From: Candidatus Gottesmanbacteria bacterium RIFCSPLOWO2_01_FULL_42_22
GTDB taxonomy: Bacteria; Patescibacteriota; Microgenomatia; 2-02-FULL-39-11
Reading direction: 5' to 3'
DNA: 34,920 bases
Assembly: GCA_001779315.1 (NCBI GenBank)
Contig: MFJU01000039.1
Location: forward strand, 1-34,920
Shown piece by piece: positions 1 to 7,974 of the stretch. Within the stretch, counting starts at the first letter, position 1, and each line of letters opens with the position of its first letter. The position numbers and the translations under genes are program-made. A model generated the notes under the pieces. That model was not told where the DNA came from and searched no databases. It saw only the letters and a program-made list of their open reading frames with translations.

Positions 1-1049
1 TCCCGTCTTCTTGAGACCTGATCGGAAACGGCATTAATCAGACCGGAGATCGCTTCCACCGTCGTCCGGTAATTTTTGATAAAACCAGGAATGACCTCTT
101 CTATTTCCCTGGTATTCTTTTCTGAAACTGAAGGCGCGATGCCTTTTGGCAGCTCGTTTTTTATCTTTTTGACGGCGGCCAAAACAGCTGATTTGGGATA
201 ATCATAACGGAAAGCGCTCTGGATGGTCAGAGTCTTAATTCCGCTATATTCCTTAAGGGCGTTATCAAGATTGGCCGGAGAAAGACCTCCTCTAAACGGC
301 AAAGAACCTGTTCCCAACATGGGAAAAAGGGCAACACCGCAAGATTCCGACAGTTTTTTATATTTTGATAAGGCCACTTTTAAAGCTAATATGGTGGGAA
401 CCAAACCGGAATTCAAAGCCGGGTCGCTTCTGGCACAATAAGGACGGATATAGGAGGGTTTTTTTCCGAATTTTTTCCGGTGCAGATCGATATATTTGGC
501 TAAAATTTCATCGGAATACATGATGGTCGAGACCTGCTCAAAAAGAGGAATTATTTCAATATGTTCCAGGGACTCATTCATTTTCAAAAGTTTATGCTCA
601 ATACTCACCAGAAGGCGAAAGGCTTCCTGGATGTCAATAATTTCCTCGGCTGTTTCCGTCAGAGGTAAGATAGCCTCAAAAATAGGCGGCTCCCTAAATC
701 CCAAAGATTTGGCTAGTTGGCTTGAGGTGATAGCTACCATCAGTGCGCGGGCCAGTCTGAACTGCTTCTCCACCCTGGGATTGGGGAAGCGGAAGGTCAG
801 AAATTTTTCCCGGCCTAAAGGGTTTTTTTTAAAATAGCGGTAATACTCATGCAGCAGGCGGTCAACCACGGCTTCATCGACAAACTTGCCTTCCCAATCC
901 CAATTGTATTCATCAATAGCCAAATCGGAAAAACAGAGATAACTTTCATGGAGTTCGGCTGAAGCAGAAATAAACGGTCGGTTATGCCAATAGGGCTTGC
1001 CGGCATTGTCCGGATGCTGGGTTGCCATCGTCGTCGGTATTTTGCGCAT
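1..1049 (-). CDS. ppcA: Phosphoenolpyruvate carboxylase, archaeal type (C-terminus outside window)
   Basis: Carboxylates phosphoenolpyruvate to oxaloacetate, feeding aspartate and hence threonine and isoleucine. About 349 codons are open from ATG 1049 to the left edge with no stop; the family is about 500 residues, so roughly the last third is missing. The N-terminus reads MRKIPTTMATQHPDN, matching the (S/A)TQHPDN signature of the archaeal-type enzyme. Further family blocks follow in order: FEAILPLT, IIPLFE, ARSDPALNSG, GTGSLPFRGGL, TIQSAFRYD and a C-terminal FIKNYRTTVEAI segment. The start lies 3 nt after the recJ stop, so the two genes are probably co-transcribed with recJ first. This is not the large bacterial PEPC, which is about 900 residues. 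The fold call is firm; the enzyme class follows from the motifs. Confidence 0.88.
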   Translation of the reverse strand, partial: MRKIPTTMATQHPDNAGKPYWHNRPFISASAELHESYLCFSDLAIDEYNWDWEGKFVDEAVVDRLLHEYYRYFKKNPLGREKFLTFRFPNPRVEKQFRLARALMVAITSSQLAKSLGFREPPIFEAILPLTETAEEIIDIQEAFRLLVSIEHKLLKMNESLEHIEIIPLFEQVSTIMYSDEILAKYIDLHRKKFGKKPSYIRPYCARSDPALNSGLVPTILALKVALSKYKKLSESCGVALFPMLGTGSLPFRGGLSPANLDNALKEYSGIKTLTIQSAFRYDYPKSAVLAAVKKIKNELPKGIAPSVSEKNTREIEEVIPGFIKNYRTTVEAISGLINAVSDQVSRRR

Positions 1050-1052
1050 AAT

Positions 1053-2747
1053 TTAAATAGCAGCAGCTACCCTAGCATCCTTTAATTTTAAAATCAAGTT
1101 ATCGCGTCCCTTCCAGCTGTCCCTGTTGACGGTGAAAGCCAAATCCAACCTGACTCCGGGGGATAAAGAAGGCACCAGGTCCGCAAAATTAAAGGCAATT
1201 GCCTCTATAAATCCCGAATTTTGTTTAACCAGTAATTTCAAATGTTTCTGCTCTTTACCTAACCTGGAATATCCCGCTACTTCGGCGGAAAAGGAGGCAA
1301 AAACCGGCTGGGGATTGCCGATACCAAAAGGGGAAAGGCTTTCGAGGCAGGCAAGTAAATTATGATCAACTAAGGATAAGTCCAGAACGGAATCAATGGC
1401 CAAAGTTTCCTCCATCGATTTATTTAATATAACTTCTTGGCTTAAAGTAATTAAACTTTGTTTCAATTGTGCCAAATTACCCCTCCTGACAGTGAAACCG
1501 GCGGCCATCGGATGACCGCCGACAGAAATGAGCAACTTGGAAGTCCGGCGTAAAAGTTCCACGATATTAACCCCGGCAATACTTCTGGCAGAAGCTTTGC
1601 ATAACTCTTCTCCCACTGAAACCACAATGGCCGGCCGGTGGTATTGTTCGACCAGTTTTCCGGCAATAAGCCCGATAATTCCCTGGTTATAGTTTTGGCT
1701 TTCGACAAAAATCAGCTTGCCTAAATTGCCGTTGACGGACAGCTCGAGATTTAATGTTTTAAGTGCCATCGCAGTATGATCATCAGTCAAAATTTGCCGA
1801 TCCTTATTGACCGTATTTATCTTTTCAGCCAGCTCCCTCGCTCTTTCTCTATCCCTGGTGCAAATCAATCTCAATGAATCAAGCCCGTGCAAAATGCGGC
1901 CGGTGGCATTTAATCTGGGAGCTAAATAATGGCTGACACTGTAAGTGTCTATTTTTCCCTTTTCCAGTCCGGCTGAGACAATCAAAGCCTGAAGTCCGAC
2001 ACGTTTGCTATTTTTCAGAGTTTCCAAACCCCGCTTCACCAGACTTCTGTTCATGCCGGTTAAAGGCACCAGATCAGCAATGGTAGCCAGGGTTACCAAG
2101 TCCAAAAAAGTTTCTAATTTATGCTCCGCCCGCTCCTTACCCAGAATTTGCTCATAAAGAAAAACGGCAAACATCAGGCAAACGCCGGCGGCCGCCAATT
2201 TAGTCGTATGGACGATTGAAGAAGCTTTTGGCAGTTTAACGGGGGGCAAATGATGGTCAATTATAATTACATCCAACCCTTTTTTTTTGGCATATTCTAC
2301 CTCGTCTATAGCTGAAATGCCGTGATCGACAGTCAGAATCAGTTTCGGGTGATGCTGTTCTATAATTTTATCGATCCCGCTTCGGGACAAACCGTAGCCT
2401 TCCGTCACCCGGTGGGGAACAAAAGGCATGATCTTTCCTCCCAAATCGTGAATAGTTTCCCAGATAATGGCACCCGAGGTAATACCGTCCACATCATAAT
2501 CGGTATAGACCACCATCTGCTCTTTCTCCTTAAAAGCTTTTTGGATTCTGGCAGAGGCTTTAAGTAACTGTTTTTCTTCTATCCCGGCATTCTTCCAAGT
2601 TACCTCTTTCAAATCGGAATTTAAAAATTTATCAATGGCTTTTTTTCCCCTGATACCGCGAAGTCTCAGGAGTTCTTTAATGATTTCCTTATGAACTTCC
2701 CTGCCTGCGGAAAATTTTTTTCTGGAAGCGATTAACCATTTCTTCAT
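1053..2747 (-). CDS. recJ: Single-stranded-DNA-specific exonuclease RecJ
   Basis: 5'-3' single-strand DNA exonuclease of recombination and mismatch/base-excision repair, cytoplasmic. The 564 residues match the usual bacterial RecJ core. DHH phosphoesterase motifs are visible: TDYDVDGITSG (Asp83, 85, 87), LTVDHG (Asp141) and IIIDHHLPP (DHH 164-166), all metal ligands. The DHHA1 motif GGHPMAAGF is at 410-418, followed by an OB-like C-terminal domain. The ATG at 2747 lies 9 nt from a TATTAT box (2757-2762 on this strand), suggesting a leaderless mRNA, although no good -35 is seen. It is divergent from cca and is followed 3 nt later by the PEP carboxylase gene. Confidence 0.95.
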   Translation of the reverse strand: MKKWLIASRKKFSAGREVHKEIIKELLRLRGIRGKKAIDKFLNSDLKEVTWKNAGIEEKQLLKASARIQKAFKEKEQMVVYTDYDVDGITSGAIIWETIHDLGGKIMPFVPHRVTEGYGLSRSGIDKIIEQHHPKLILTVDHGISAIDEVEYAKKKGLDVIIIDHHLPPVKLPKASSIVHTTKLAAAGVCLMFAVFLYEQILGKERAEHKLETFLDLVTLATIADLVPLTGMNRSLVKRGLETLKNSKRVGLQALIVSAGLEKGKIDTYSVSHYLAPRLNATGRILHGLDSLRLICTRDRERARELAEKINTVNKDRQILTDDHTAMALKTLNLELSVNGNLGKLIFVESQNYNQGIIGLIAGKLVEQYHRPAIVVSVGEELCKASARSIAGVNIVELLRRTSKLLISVGGHPMAAGFTVRRGNLAQLKQSLITLSQEVILNKSMEETLAIDSVLDLSLVDHNLLACLESLSPFGIGNPQPVFASFSAEVAGYSRLGKEQKHLKLLVKQNSGFIEAIAFNFADLVPSLSPGVRLDLAFTVNRDSWKGRDNLILKLKDARVAAAI

Positions 2748-2761
2748 GGCTAGGATATAAT
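2732..2761 (+). promoter_or_regulatory. Putative cca promoter
   Basis: A perfect TATAAT at 2756-2761, with a weak TTAACC-like -35 about 18 bp upstream inside the recJ start. The predicted start of transcription is near 2768, leaving a leader of about 17 nt before ATG 2785. The 37-bp gap between recJ and cca must hold both divergent promoters. Confidence 0.45.
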
Positions 2762-2784
2762 ATTATCATGAATATAGGTTTTTT

Positions 2785-4158
2785 ATGATGAAACAATACC
2801 GTTTGCCTCCCTCTGTACGCAAAACCATCGATAAAATGAAAAAAGCCGGTTATGAATGCTATACGGTCGGCGGTTGTGTCCGCGATATGCTGCTTGGCCG
2901 CAGCACCCGGGACTGGGACTTTACCACCAATGCCCTGCCGGAAATGATCCAGAAACATTTTCCTGACAGCTTTTATGACAATAAATTCGGCACAGTCGGA
3001 ATCCCCATAAACATTGCCAACTCGGATAAAAAAGCCATTTATGAAATCACAACCTACCGTAGCGAAAAAGGCTACAGCGATTTCAGGCATCCGGACGAGA
3101 TTGTCTTCGGTGATTCACTTTCCGAAGATTTGAAAAGAAGGGATTTCACTATAAATGCTTTGGCCTACGACGGAGGAAAAATAATTGATCTTTTTGACGG
3201 TATAAAGGACATGGAGAAAAAAAATATCCGGGCGGTCGGCAATGCTGAAGTGAGGTTCCAGGAAGATGCTTTGAGGATGATGAGGGCGATCCGCTTAGCG
3301 ACTGAACTGGGATTTGCTATCGAAGAAAAAACAATGCAGGCAATTTCGCTCAAGTCAAAACTGATCACTAAAATTTCTTCGGAAAGAGTCAGGGACGAAC
3401 TTTTAAAAATTCTTAACTCCGATTTTCCCCATGACGGCATAAAGCTTTTACGCAATACCGGCCTACTAGCGGAAATTCTGCCGGAATTGGAAAAATGTTT
3501 CTCGGTGGAACAGAAAAGCCCGAAAAGGCACCATACTTTGGATGTGGGCAGTCATCTGCTTCAGTCCTTAAATAATTGCCCGTCGGAAGATCCGGTTGTC
3601 CGGCTGGCAACTTTACTCCATGACGTGGGCAAACCTCCCACATATCATAAAACCGAGGAAGGTGTAATTACTTTTTACAATCATGAGATTGTCTCTGCTT
3701 CGATAGCGTGCAACATTGCCCAAAGGCTGCATTTTTCCAAAAAGGACTCTGAAAAATTAGTCAAACTGGTCCGGTTCCACCAGTTTACCGTTGATGAAAG
3801 GCAAACCGATTCGGCAGTCAGGCGTTTTATCAGAAATGTCGGACCTGAACTCCTTCCGGATATGCTGGCTGTCAGAACAGGCGACAGGCTGGGAGGCGGT
3901 GCACGGGAAACCTCCTGGAGACTGGAACTTTTTAAAAAGAGGCTTTTGGAAGTCCAAAAACAGCCTTTTTCCGTAGCTGATCTGAAAGCCGACGGGCATG
4001 ATGTCATGAAAATTTATAAGACCGGCCCGGGTCCGATTATCGGCTCCGTCCTCAACATGCTCTTTAATGACGTGGTCGAGGGCAAACTGCCCAACGAACG
4101 CGAAATCTTACTTAAACGGATTAAAGACCTGAAAAAAGAATCCAATCCAAAAAAATAA
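2785..4158 (+). CDS. cca: CCA tRNA nucleotidyltransferase with HD domain
   Basis: Adds or repairs the 3' CCA end of tRNAs. The class II nucleotidyltransferase head has VGGCVRDMLLGRSTRDWDFTT (about residues 28-48), with the catalytic Asp43 and Asp45, and RRDFTINALAYD at 118-129. The RNA-binding neck follows with the RFQEDALRMMRAIRLA block. The C-terminal half has an HD phosphohydrolase region, HHTLDVGSHLL (249-259) and LLHDVGKPPTYH (277-288). The length of 457 aa is normal for HD-containing CCA/poly(A) polymerases. A second in-frame ATG directly follows the first, so the start is uncertain by one codon. It is single-gene with its own promoter; the transposase unit follows directly after its stop. 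Confidence 0.94.
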   Translation: MMKQYRLPPSVRKTIDKMKKAGYECYTVGGCVRDMLLGRSTRDWDFTTNALPEMIQKHFPDSFYDNKFGTVGIPINIANSDKKAIYEITTYRSEKGYSDFRHPDEIVFGDSLSEDLKRRDFTINALAYDGGKIIDLFDGIKDMEKKNIRAVGNAEVRFQEDALRMMRAIRLATELGFAIEEKTMQAISLKSKLITKISSERVRDELLKILNSDFPHDGIKLLRNTGLLAEILPELEKCFSVEQKSPKRHHTLDVGSHLLQSLNNCPSEDPVVRLATLLHDVGKPPTYHKTEEGVITFYNHEIVSASIACNIAQRLHFSKKDSEKLVKLVRFHQFTVDERQTDSAVRRFIRNVGPELLPDMLAVRTGDRLGGGARETSWRLELFKKRLLEVQKQPFSVADLKADGHDVMKIYKTGPGPIIGSVLNMLFNDVVEGKLPNEREILLKRIKDLKKESNPKK

Positions 4159-4162
4159 TATC

Positions 4163-4179
4163 TACACTCCCGAGGTGTA
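4163..4179 (+). repeat. REP-like imperfect palindrome, left copy
   Basis: TACACTCCCGAGGTGTA, with 5-bp arms TACAC/GTGTA around a TCCCGAG loop. It sits 4 nt after the cca stop and could act as a weak 3' end for cca. It is identical to the copy at 4906-4922. Confidence 0.75.
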
Positions 4180-4209
4180 TAGTAGGATGTATAGTATAAT
4201 GAACTTGTC

Positions 4210-4881
4210 ATGCCTATTAGAAAACTACCTCTCGTTACCAACCATATTTATCATATTTTTAACAAAGCGATTGATAACAAACCCATATTTTTAGATAGAA
4301 GAATCCTACAAAGAACTATTGACTCAATTAACTATTATGGAAATTATAAAACTCAGGTCAGACTATCTCATTTTTTAAATTGGTCGATTAAAAGAAAAAA
4401 TCAATATCTAAAAGATTCAGCAAATAAAAGTAAAAATCTTATAAATCTACTTTCTTACTGTCTTATGCCAAACCATTATCATTTACTACTAGAACAGAAA
4501 AGTGATAACGGCATTAGTAAGTTTATGGGAAATTTTCAGAATAGCATTTCGAGATATATTAATACTGTATCAAATAGAAAAGGATATGTATTTCAAGGTC
4601 AATTTAAAGCAGTCATAATTGAAACTAATGAACAACTTATACATGTATCTAGGTATATTCATTTAAATCCTTACTCCTCATTTTTTGTGAAAAATATTGA
4701 AGATTTAAAGCAATTCAAATGGTCATCTTTAAATGAGTATATATCAAGACAAAAAATATTATGTGATATAGATTTAATTCTATCGAATTTTAAAAATGGA
4801 AACGATTATTGGGAATTCGTTGAAAATCAAGCTGAATATCAAAGGAAATTGGAAGAAATTAAACATCTGACACTTGAATAA
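4210..4881 (+). CDS. REP-associated tyrosine transposase (Y1_Tnp family, IS200-like HUH)
   Basis: A single-strand DNA transposase of the Y1/HUH class. Its 223 residues start with the family opening HIYHIFNKAIDN. The HUH metal-binding motif is HYH at 89-91 within CLMPNHYHLLLE. A candidate catalytic Tyr116 lies in SISRYIN, followed by the conserved YVFQGQFKAV (126-135) and SRYIHLNPYSS (148-158) blocks. The family is 150-250 residues, so this copy is full length and may be active. A TATAAT at 4195-4200 ends 9 nt before the ATG, giving an essentially leaderless transcript. The A+T-rich codons differ from those of the neighbours, a sign of transfer. It belongs with the flanking palindromes. Confidence 0.9.
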   Translation: MPIRKLPLVTNHIYHIFNKAIDNKPIFLDRRILQRTIDSINYYGNYKTQVRLSHFLNWSIKRKNQYLKDSANKSKNLINLLSYCLMPNHYHLLLEQKSDNGISKFMGNFQNSISRYINTVSNRKGYVFQGQFKAVIIETNEQLIHVSRYIHLNPYSSFFVKNIEDLKQFKWSSLNEYISRQKILCDIDLILSNFKNGNDYWEFVENQAEYQRKLEEIKHLTLE

Positions 4882-4905
4882 TTAATCCTGAGATATCCTG
4901 CCTAT

Positions 4906-4922
4906 TACACTCCCGAGGTGTA
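4906..4922 (+). repeat. REP-like imperfect palindrome, right copy
   Basis: Exact second copy of TACACTCCCGAGGTGTA in the same orientation as the left copy, located 25 nt after the transposase stop and 12 nt before the secF 3' end. Confidence 0.75.
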
Positions 4923-4934
4923 AAGTTAATTGGG

Positions 4935-5837
4935 TTATTTTTTTCTCTTGCGGGACCATTCCTCCCAGATGACCAGGATGGGGGCAGCATTGAAGATGGA
5001 TGAATATGTTCCGGAAGTGATACCTACCAATAGGGCTACGATAAACCACCTGACGGATTCTCCTGAAAACAACAGCAGGGCAAACAGGGTAAATAAGACG
5101 GTCAGAGAGGTGGACAGCGATCTGGCCAGAGTCTGAACCAGAGAAAAATTAACAATCTGGGAAAACCCTTCACCGGCTTTATGAATTAAATTCTCCCTGA
5201 TCCGGTCAAAAACCACGATCGAGTCATGGACGGAAAAACCCATGACTGTCAAAAGAGCTGTTATAAACAGGCTGTCGATCTCAACTTTGAAAAAGTGCCC
5301 TAAGATTGAAAATATTCCCAAAACGAGAAGTACATCATGGATGAGGGCTGCCACGGCGCTGAAGCCGAATTTCCAGGATGAATAAGGTTTGGGGATTGCC
5401 CGAAAGGAAAGAGCAATATATATAATAATGGCAATGGAAGCGACGATAACCGCATAGATGGCATTACGGGTCGTCTCCCGCCCGATTGTCGGTCCTACTG
5501 TTTCATAACGGATTTCTGAAACAGGCGCAATTTCCTTAGACAAACTTTTTTGGAATTCAGCTTTCTGATCCTTGTCAATCGGCTTCAAGCGGAAAAGATA
5601 AGTATTATCGCCAACCGGTGAGACAGTCACTAACTGAAGTCCCTGTTTATCAGCAATTTCGGAAAAGCGCTTTACCTCGATTGCTTTCTCACTTTTAAAT
5701 TTAAATTCCAAAAGCGTACCTCCGGTAAAATCAATTGATGGCGCCACCCCCCATAGAATCAGGGAAATAATTCCGGGAATAATGACGATGCCGGAGAAAA
5801 TTAAAAACCACCATTTTTTACCGATAATATCAATCAT
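4935..5837 (-). CDS. secF: Protein translocase subunit SecF
   Basis: Membrane partner of SecD in the Sec accessory complex that uses the proton-motive force to help pull exported proteins across. The 300 aa have an N-terminal membrane segment (about 10-30), then DFTGGTLLEFKF as the SecF first periplasmic motif. A periplasmic region follows, then five membrane segments with ALLTVMGFSVHDSIVVFDRIRENL as the conserved SecF core, ending in a basic tail EEWSRKRKK. The start is 3 nt after the secD stop, so the two are coupled. It is the last gene of the operon that begins near 9.63 kb. Confidence 0.95.
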   Translation of the reverse strand: MIDIIGKKWWFLIFSGIVIIPGIISLILWGVAPSIDFTGGTLLEFKFKSEKAIEVKRFSEIADKQGLQLVTVSPVGDNTYLFRLKPIDKDQKAEFQKSLSKEIAPVSEIRYETVGPTIGRETTRNAIYAVIVASIAIIIYIALSFRAIPKPYSSWKFGFSAVAALIHDVLLVLGIFSILGHFFKVEIDSLFITALLTVMGFSVHDSIVVFDRIRENLIHKAGEGFSQIVNFSLVQTLARSLSTSLTVLFTLFALLLFSGESVRWFIVALLVGITSGTYSSIFNAAPILVIWEEWSRKRKK

Positions 5838-5840
5838 GTC

Positions 5841-7169
5841 TTAGTGTGTATACATTAATTTGATTAAAGTCCTGGTGACGGTAATGGCTGAGAAAAGTGA
5901 AATGGAGATACCGATTGCTAAAGTAATGGCAAAACCTCGTACGATACCGGAACCGAACCAATATAAAATAGCGCAGGTGATCAGGGAGGAAATATTGGAA
6001 TCGCGTATCGAGGGAAAAGCCCTGGCAAATCCTAATTTAAGTGAAGTGGCAAAATCCTTGCCCTCTCTCAATTCTTCCTTCATCCTTTCGAAAATTAGGA
6101 TATTGGCGTCAACGGCCATGCCGATTGAGAGAATAAACCCGGCAATACCGGCCAAAGTCAAAGTCACAGGAATTATTTTAAAAATTGACATGACAATCAA
6201 AGCATAAACTATCAAAGCACTATCGGCGATAAGGCCCAAAAACCCGTAATTAACAATCATAAAAACAGCCACTGTCATCAATCCTATCGCTCCGGCTGTC
6301 AAGCTTTTTTGGATGGTCTCCTGTCCCAGCGTTGCTCCGATATGACGCTGTTGGACAATCTTTAACGGAACTGGTAATGCGCCGGCATTCAACAGAACGG
6401 CTAAATCTTTAGCTTCTTTAACGGTGAATGAACCCTGTATGACAGCATTGCCTCCTGTAATTGCCTGATTTACCCGGGGAGCTGACAGGAGTTGGTTGTC
6501 AAGAAAAATAGCCACAGTTTTTCCGCTATTTCTTTTGGTTAATTCTTCAAACATTTTGGCGCCTTCCGTATCAAACTGCAAACCTACCTGGGGATTACCG
6601 CTGTTCTGGTCAAAAATTACTTCACTTTTTTTAAGATTTTTCCCGGTAATGCCTGACTCTTTCGGCCAAACCTGTAAATATGAAGAAGGGGTGGCTACTT
6701 TGGCCGACTCTGAAGCCTCTTCCCTGAATGATAATTGGGCGGTCGTACCGATCAGTCCCACCGCGTCTTCTACATTTGCTACACCGGGGATCTCAACAAT
6801 AATCCGGTAGGCCTCCCCTGTTTTTGATTCCTGGACGACCGGTTCGGTCAAACCGTACATATTGATTCTTGTCTCGACAATATTTTTAGCGCTGTCAAAA
6901 GCGCTCTTCCTGTCTTTCTCAGCGATTTTTGACATGTCCGCTTCCATGACCAGATGTGTTCCGCCTGACAGATCCAATCCAAGTCTGGTTGTAAATTTGC
7001 GCTTTATTTTTAGGGGACCGAAATTTATATTAATATCAGGAGAACCGACTGTCCTTTTGCTATTCTGTAAAAAAGGAATTGTTACCTCGAATTTTTCCGG
7101 CAAAACCATCCAGATGGATAAAACGGTAATCACCGCCACCAACCATAATAAACGTCTGTGAGATTTCAT
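5841..7169 (-). CDS. secD: Protein translocase subunit SecD
   Basis: RND-fold component of the Sec accessory complex. N-terminal membrane helix, then RLGLDLSGGTHLVMEADM (the D1 motif). A P1 domain with VETRINMYGLTEPVVQE follows, then a head region, and five membrane helices ending in the SecD motifs AVDANILIFERMKEELREG and a GFAITLAIGISISLFSA block. 442 aa is slightly short compared with many SecD proteins, as often seen in reduced genomes. The ATG directly abuts the stop of the upstream AbrB-like gene with no gap, indicating translational coupling. Confidence 0.95.
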   Translation of the reverse strand: MKSHRRLLWLVAVITVLSIWMVLPEKFEVTIPFLQNSKRTVGSPDININFGPLKIKRKFTTRLGLDLSGGTHLVMEADMSKIAEKDRKSAFDSAKNIVETRINMYGLTEPVVQESKTGEAYRIIVEIPGVANVEDAVGLIGTTAQLSFREEASESAKVATPSSYLQVWPKESGITGKNLKKSEVIFDQNSGNPQVGLQFDTEGAKMFEELTKRNSGKTVAIFLDNQLLSAPRVNQAITGGNAVIQGSFTVKEAKDLAVLLNAGALPVPLKIVQQRHIGATLGQETIQKSLTAGAIGLMTVAVFMIVNYGFLGLIADSALIVYALIVMSIFKIIPVTLTLAGIAGFILSIGMAVDANILIFERMKEELREGKDFATSLKLGFARAFPSIRDSNISSLITCAILYWFGSGIVRGFAITLAIGISISLFSAITVTRTLIKLMYTH

Positions 7170-7352
7170 TTATTTATCCGCGGGCAACATTAACTGCAGA
7201 CTGCCTTTGAACTTTATTCTGACTTCCCCCCGTTCCCTTAATGCCGTGACATCAGCCGTATCGCCTTTCTTGATACCCAAAGCATGAGTAAATGAGGCCG
7301 GTATAATAACTGCCAAACTGTGAAGTCCTGCCCTGATCACTTTGTGTTTCAT
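7170..7352 (-). CDS. AbrB/SpoVT-like small DNA-binding protein
   Basis: A 60-aa protein with the swapped-hairpin AbrB pattern: an early strand, then VIIPASFTHALGIKKGDTADV, where the hydrophobic-P-x(n)-LGI-KGD core is diagnostic. Such proteins act as dimeric transcription factors or antitoxins. It overlaps the upstream HTH-nucleotidyltransferase gene by 4 nt (ATGA) and abuts secD, so it is inside the sec operon. It may autoregulate this operon; that is inference. The target site is unknown. Confidence 0.72.
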   Translation of the reverse strand: MKHKVIRAGLHSLAVIIPASFTHALGIKKGDTADVTALRERGEVRIKFKGSLQLMLPADK

Positions 7353-7924
7353 TTCACTAATTCGTATTCGTCCCCGATGACCATGATTCTCGAACCTTTG
7401 AGTACCTCTATGATAAAAGGGTCACGCCTTTTTTTACGGAATTCAAACTCATCCTCGGTCATCACCGTATAATTTATCTCCCCCTCCCGGCGGACTTCTT
7501 CTTTTCGAACAATCTGTCCCAACTCAGGCAGGACGACTTTACCGACTATCAAGAGATCTACTTCATTACCGGTCCTGGGAATATGTCTGGAAAAGCGGCC
7601 GGAAATCATAGCATATTTTATTTTGCCCAGTTTTAACTTGTTTTTAAGAATATCTCCTCCCAGACCAAATGTTTTTTCAATCAGCTCCAGAAGATCAAAA
7701 TATAAAGCGTGATCGCGCCTGAGCATGTAAAAGAGACGGTTGGCCCGCCTTTCTTTGCTCATCATGCCGGCTTTTTCCAAATGTGCCAGTTCACGTCTTA
7801 CGGCATTGATTTCCTCCTCTGTCCGTCTGACGATATCCCTGACATGAAAAATTTTATTCGGGGACAGGAAAAACAGACGGAGAATTTTCAGGCGGACTCT
7901 CGATATAATAAGATCATCAAGCAT
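7349..7924 (-). CDS. Winged-helix regulator fused to a degenerate nucleotidyltransferase domain
   Basis: 191 aa. Residues about 1-75 form a winged helix (ISRVRLKILRLFFLSPN, then VRRELAHLEKAGMM, typical of an ArsR-like recognition helix followed by a wing). Residues about 100-190 resemble a minimal nucleotidyltransferase (KYAMISGRFS...NEVDLLIVGKV). The normal GS-x-SDxD motif is altered: only one Asp of the pair remains (N-E-V-D), so catalysis is doubtful and the domain may only bind ligand or partner. An AAGGGG-like ribosome site precedes the ATG. It is directly upstream of, and overlaps, the AbrB-like gene, so the two may form a regulatory pair or a toxin-antitoxin-like module. Confidence 0.7.
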   Translation of the reverse strand: MLDDLIISRVRLKILRLFFLSPNKIFHVRDIVRRTEEEINAVRRELAHLEKAGMMSKERRANRLFYMLRRDHALYFDLLELIEKTFGLGGDILKNKLKLGKIKYAMISGRFSRHIPRTGNEVDLLIVGKVVLPELGQIVRKEEVRREGEINYTVMTEDEFEFRKKRRDPFIIEVLKGSRIMVIGDEYELVK

Positions 7925-7974
7925 GTTATTCCCCTTTCCCGGACAGGATTAATAATGCGGGCAGAATAACTTTT

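Larger units (their letters stand above)
4163..4922 (+). mobile_element. Solo REP-type transposase unit bounded by two 17-bp palindromes
   Basis: A transposase gene lies between two identical same-orientation copies of TACACTCCCGAGGTGTA, 743 bp apart start to start. Each copy folds through TACAC/GTGTA arms. The interior is clearly richer in A+T than cca and secF on either side, which argues for recent arrival. HUH transposases of this type recognise such hairpins. Whether the whole unit moves, or only the palindromes do, cannot be read from the sequence. Confidence 0.7.

Noticed and set aside
496-837. Plus-strand ORF opposite the PEP carboxylase
   Set aside because: Shadow of the minus-strand coding frame; the translated product has no recognisable features.
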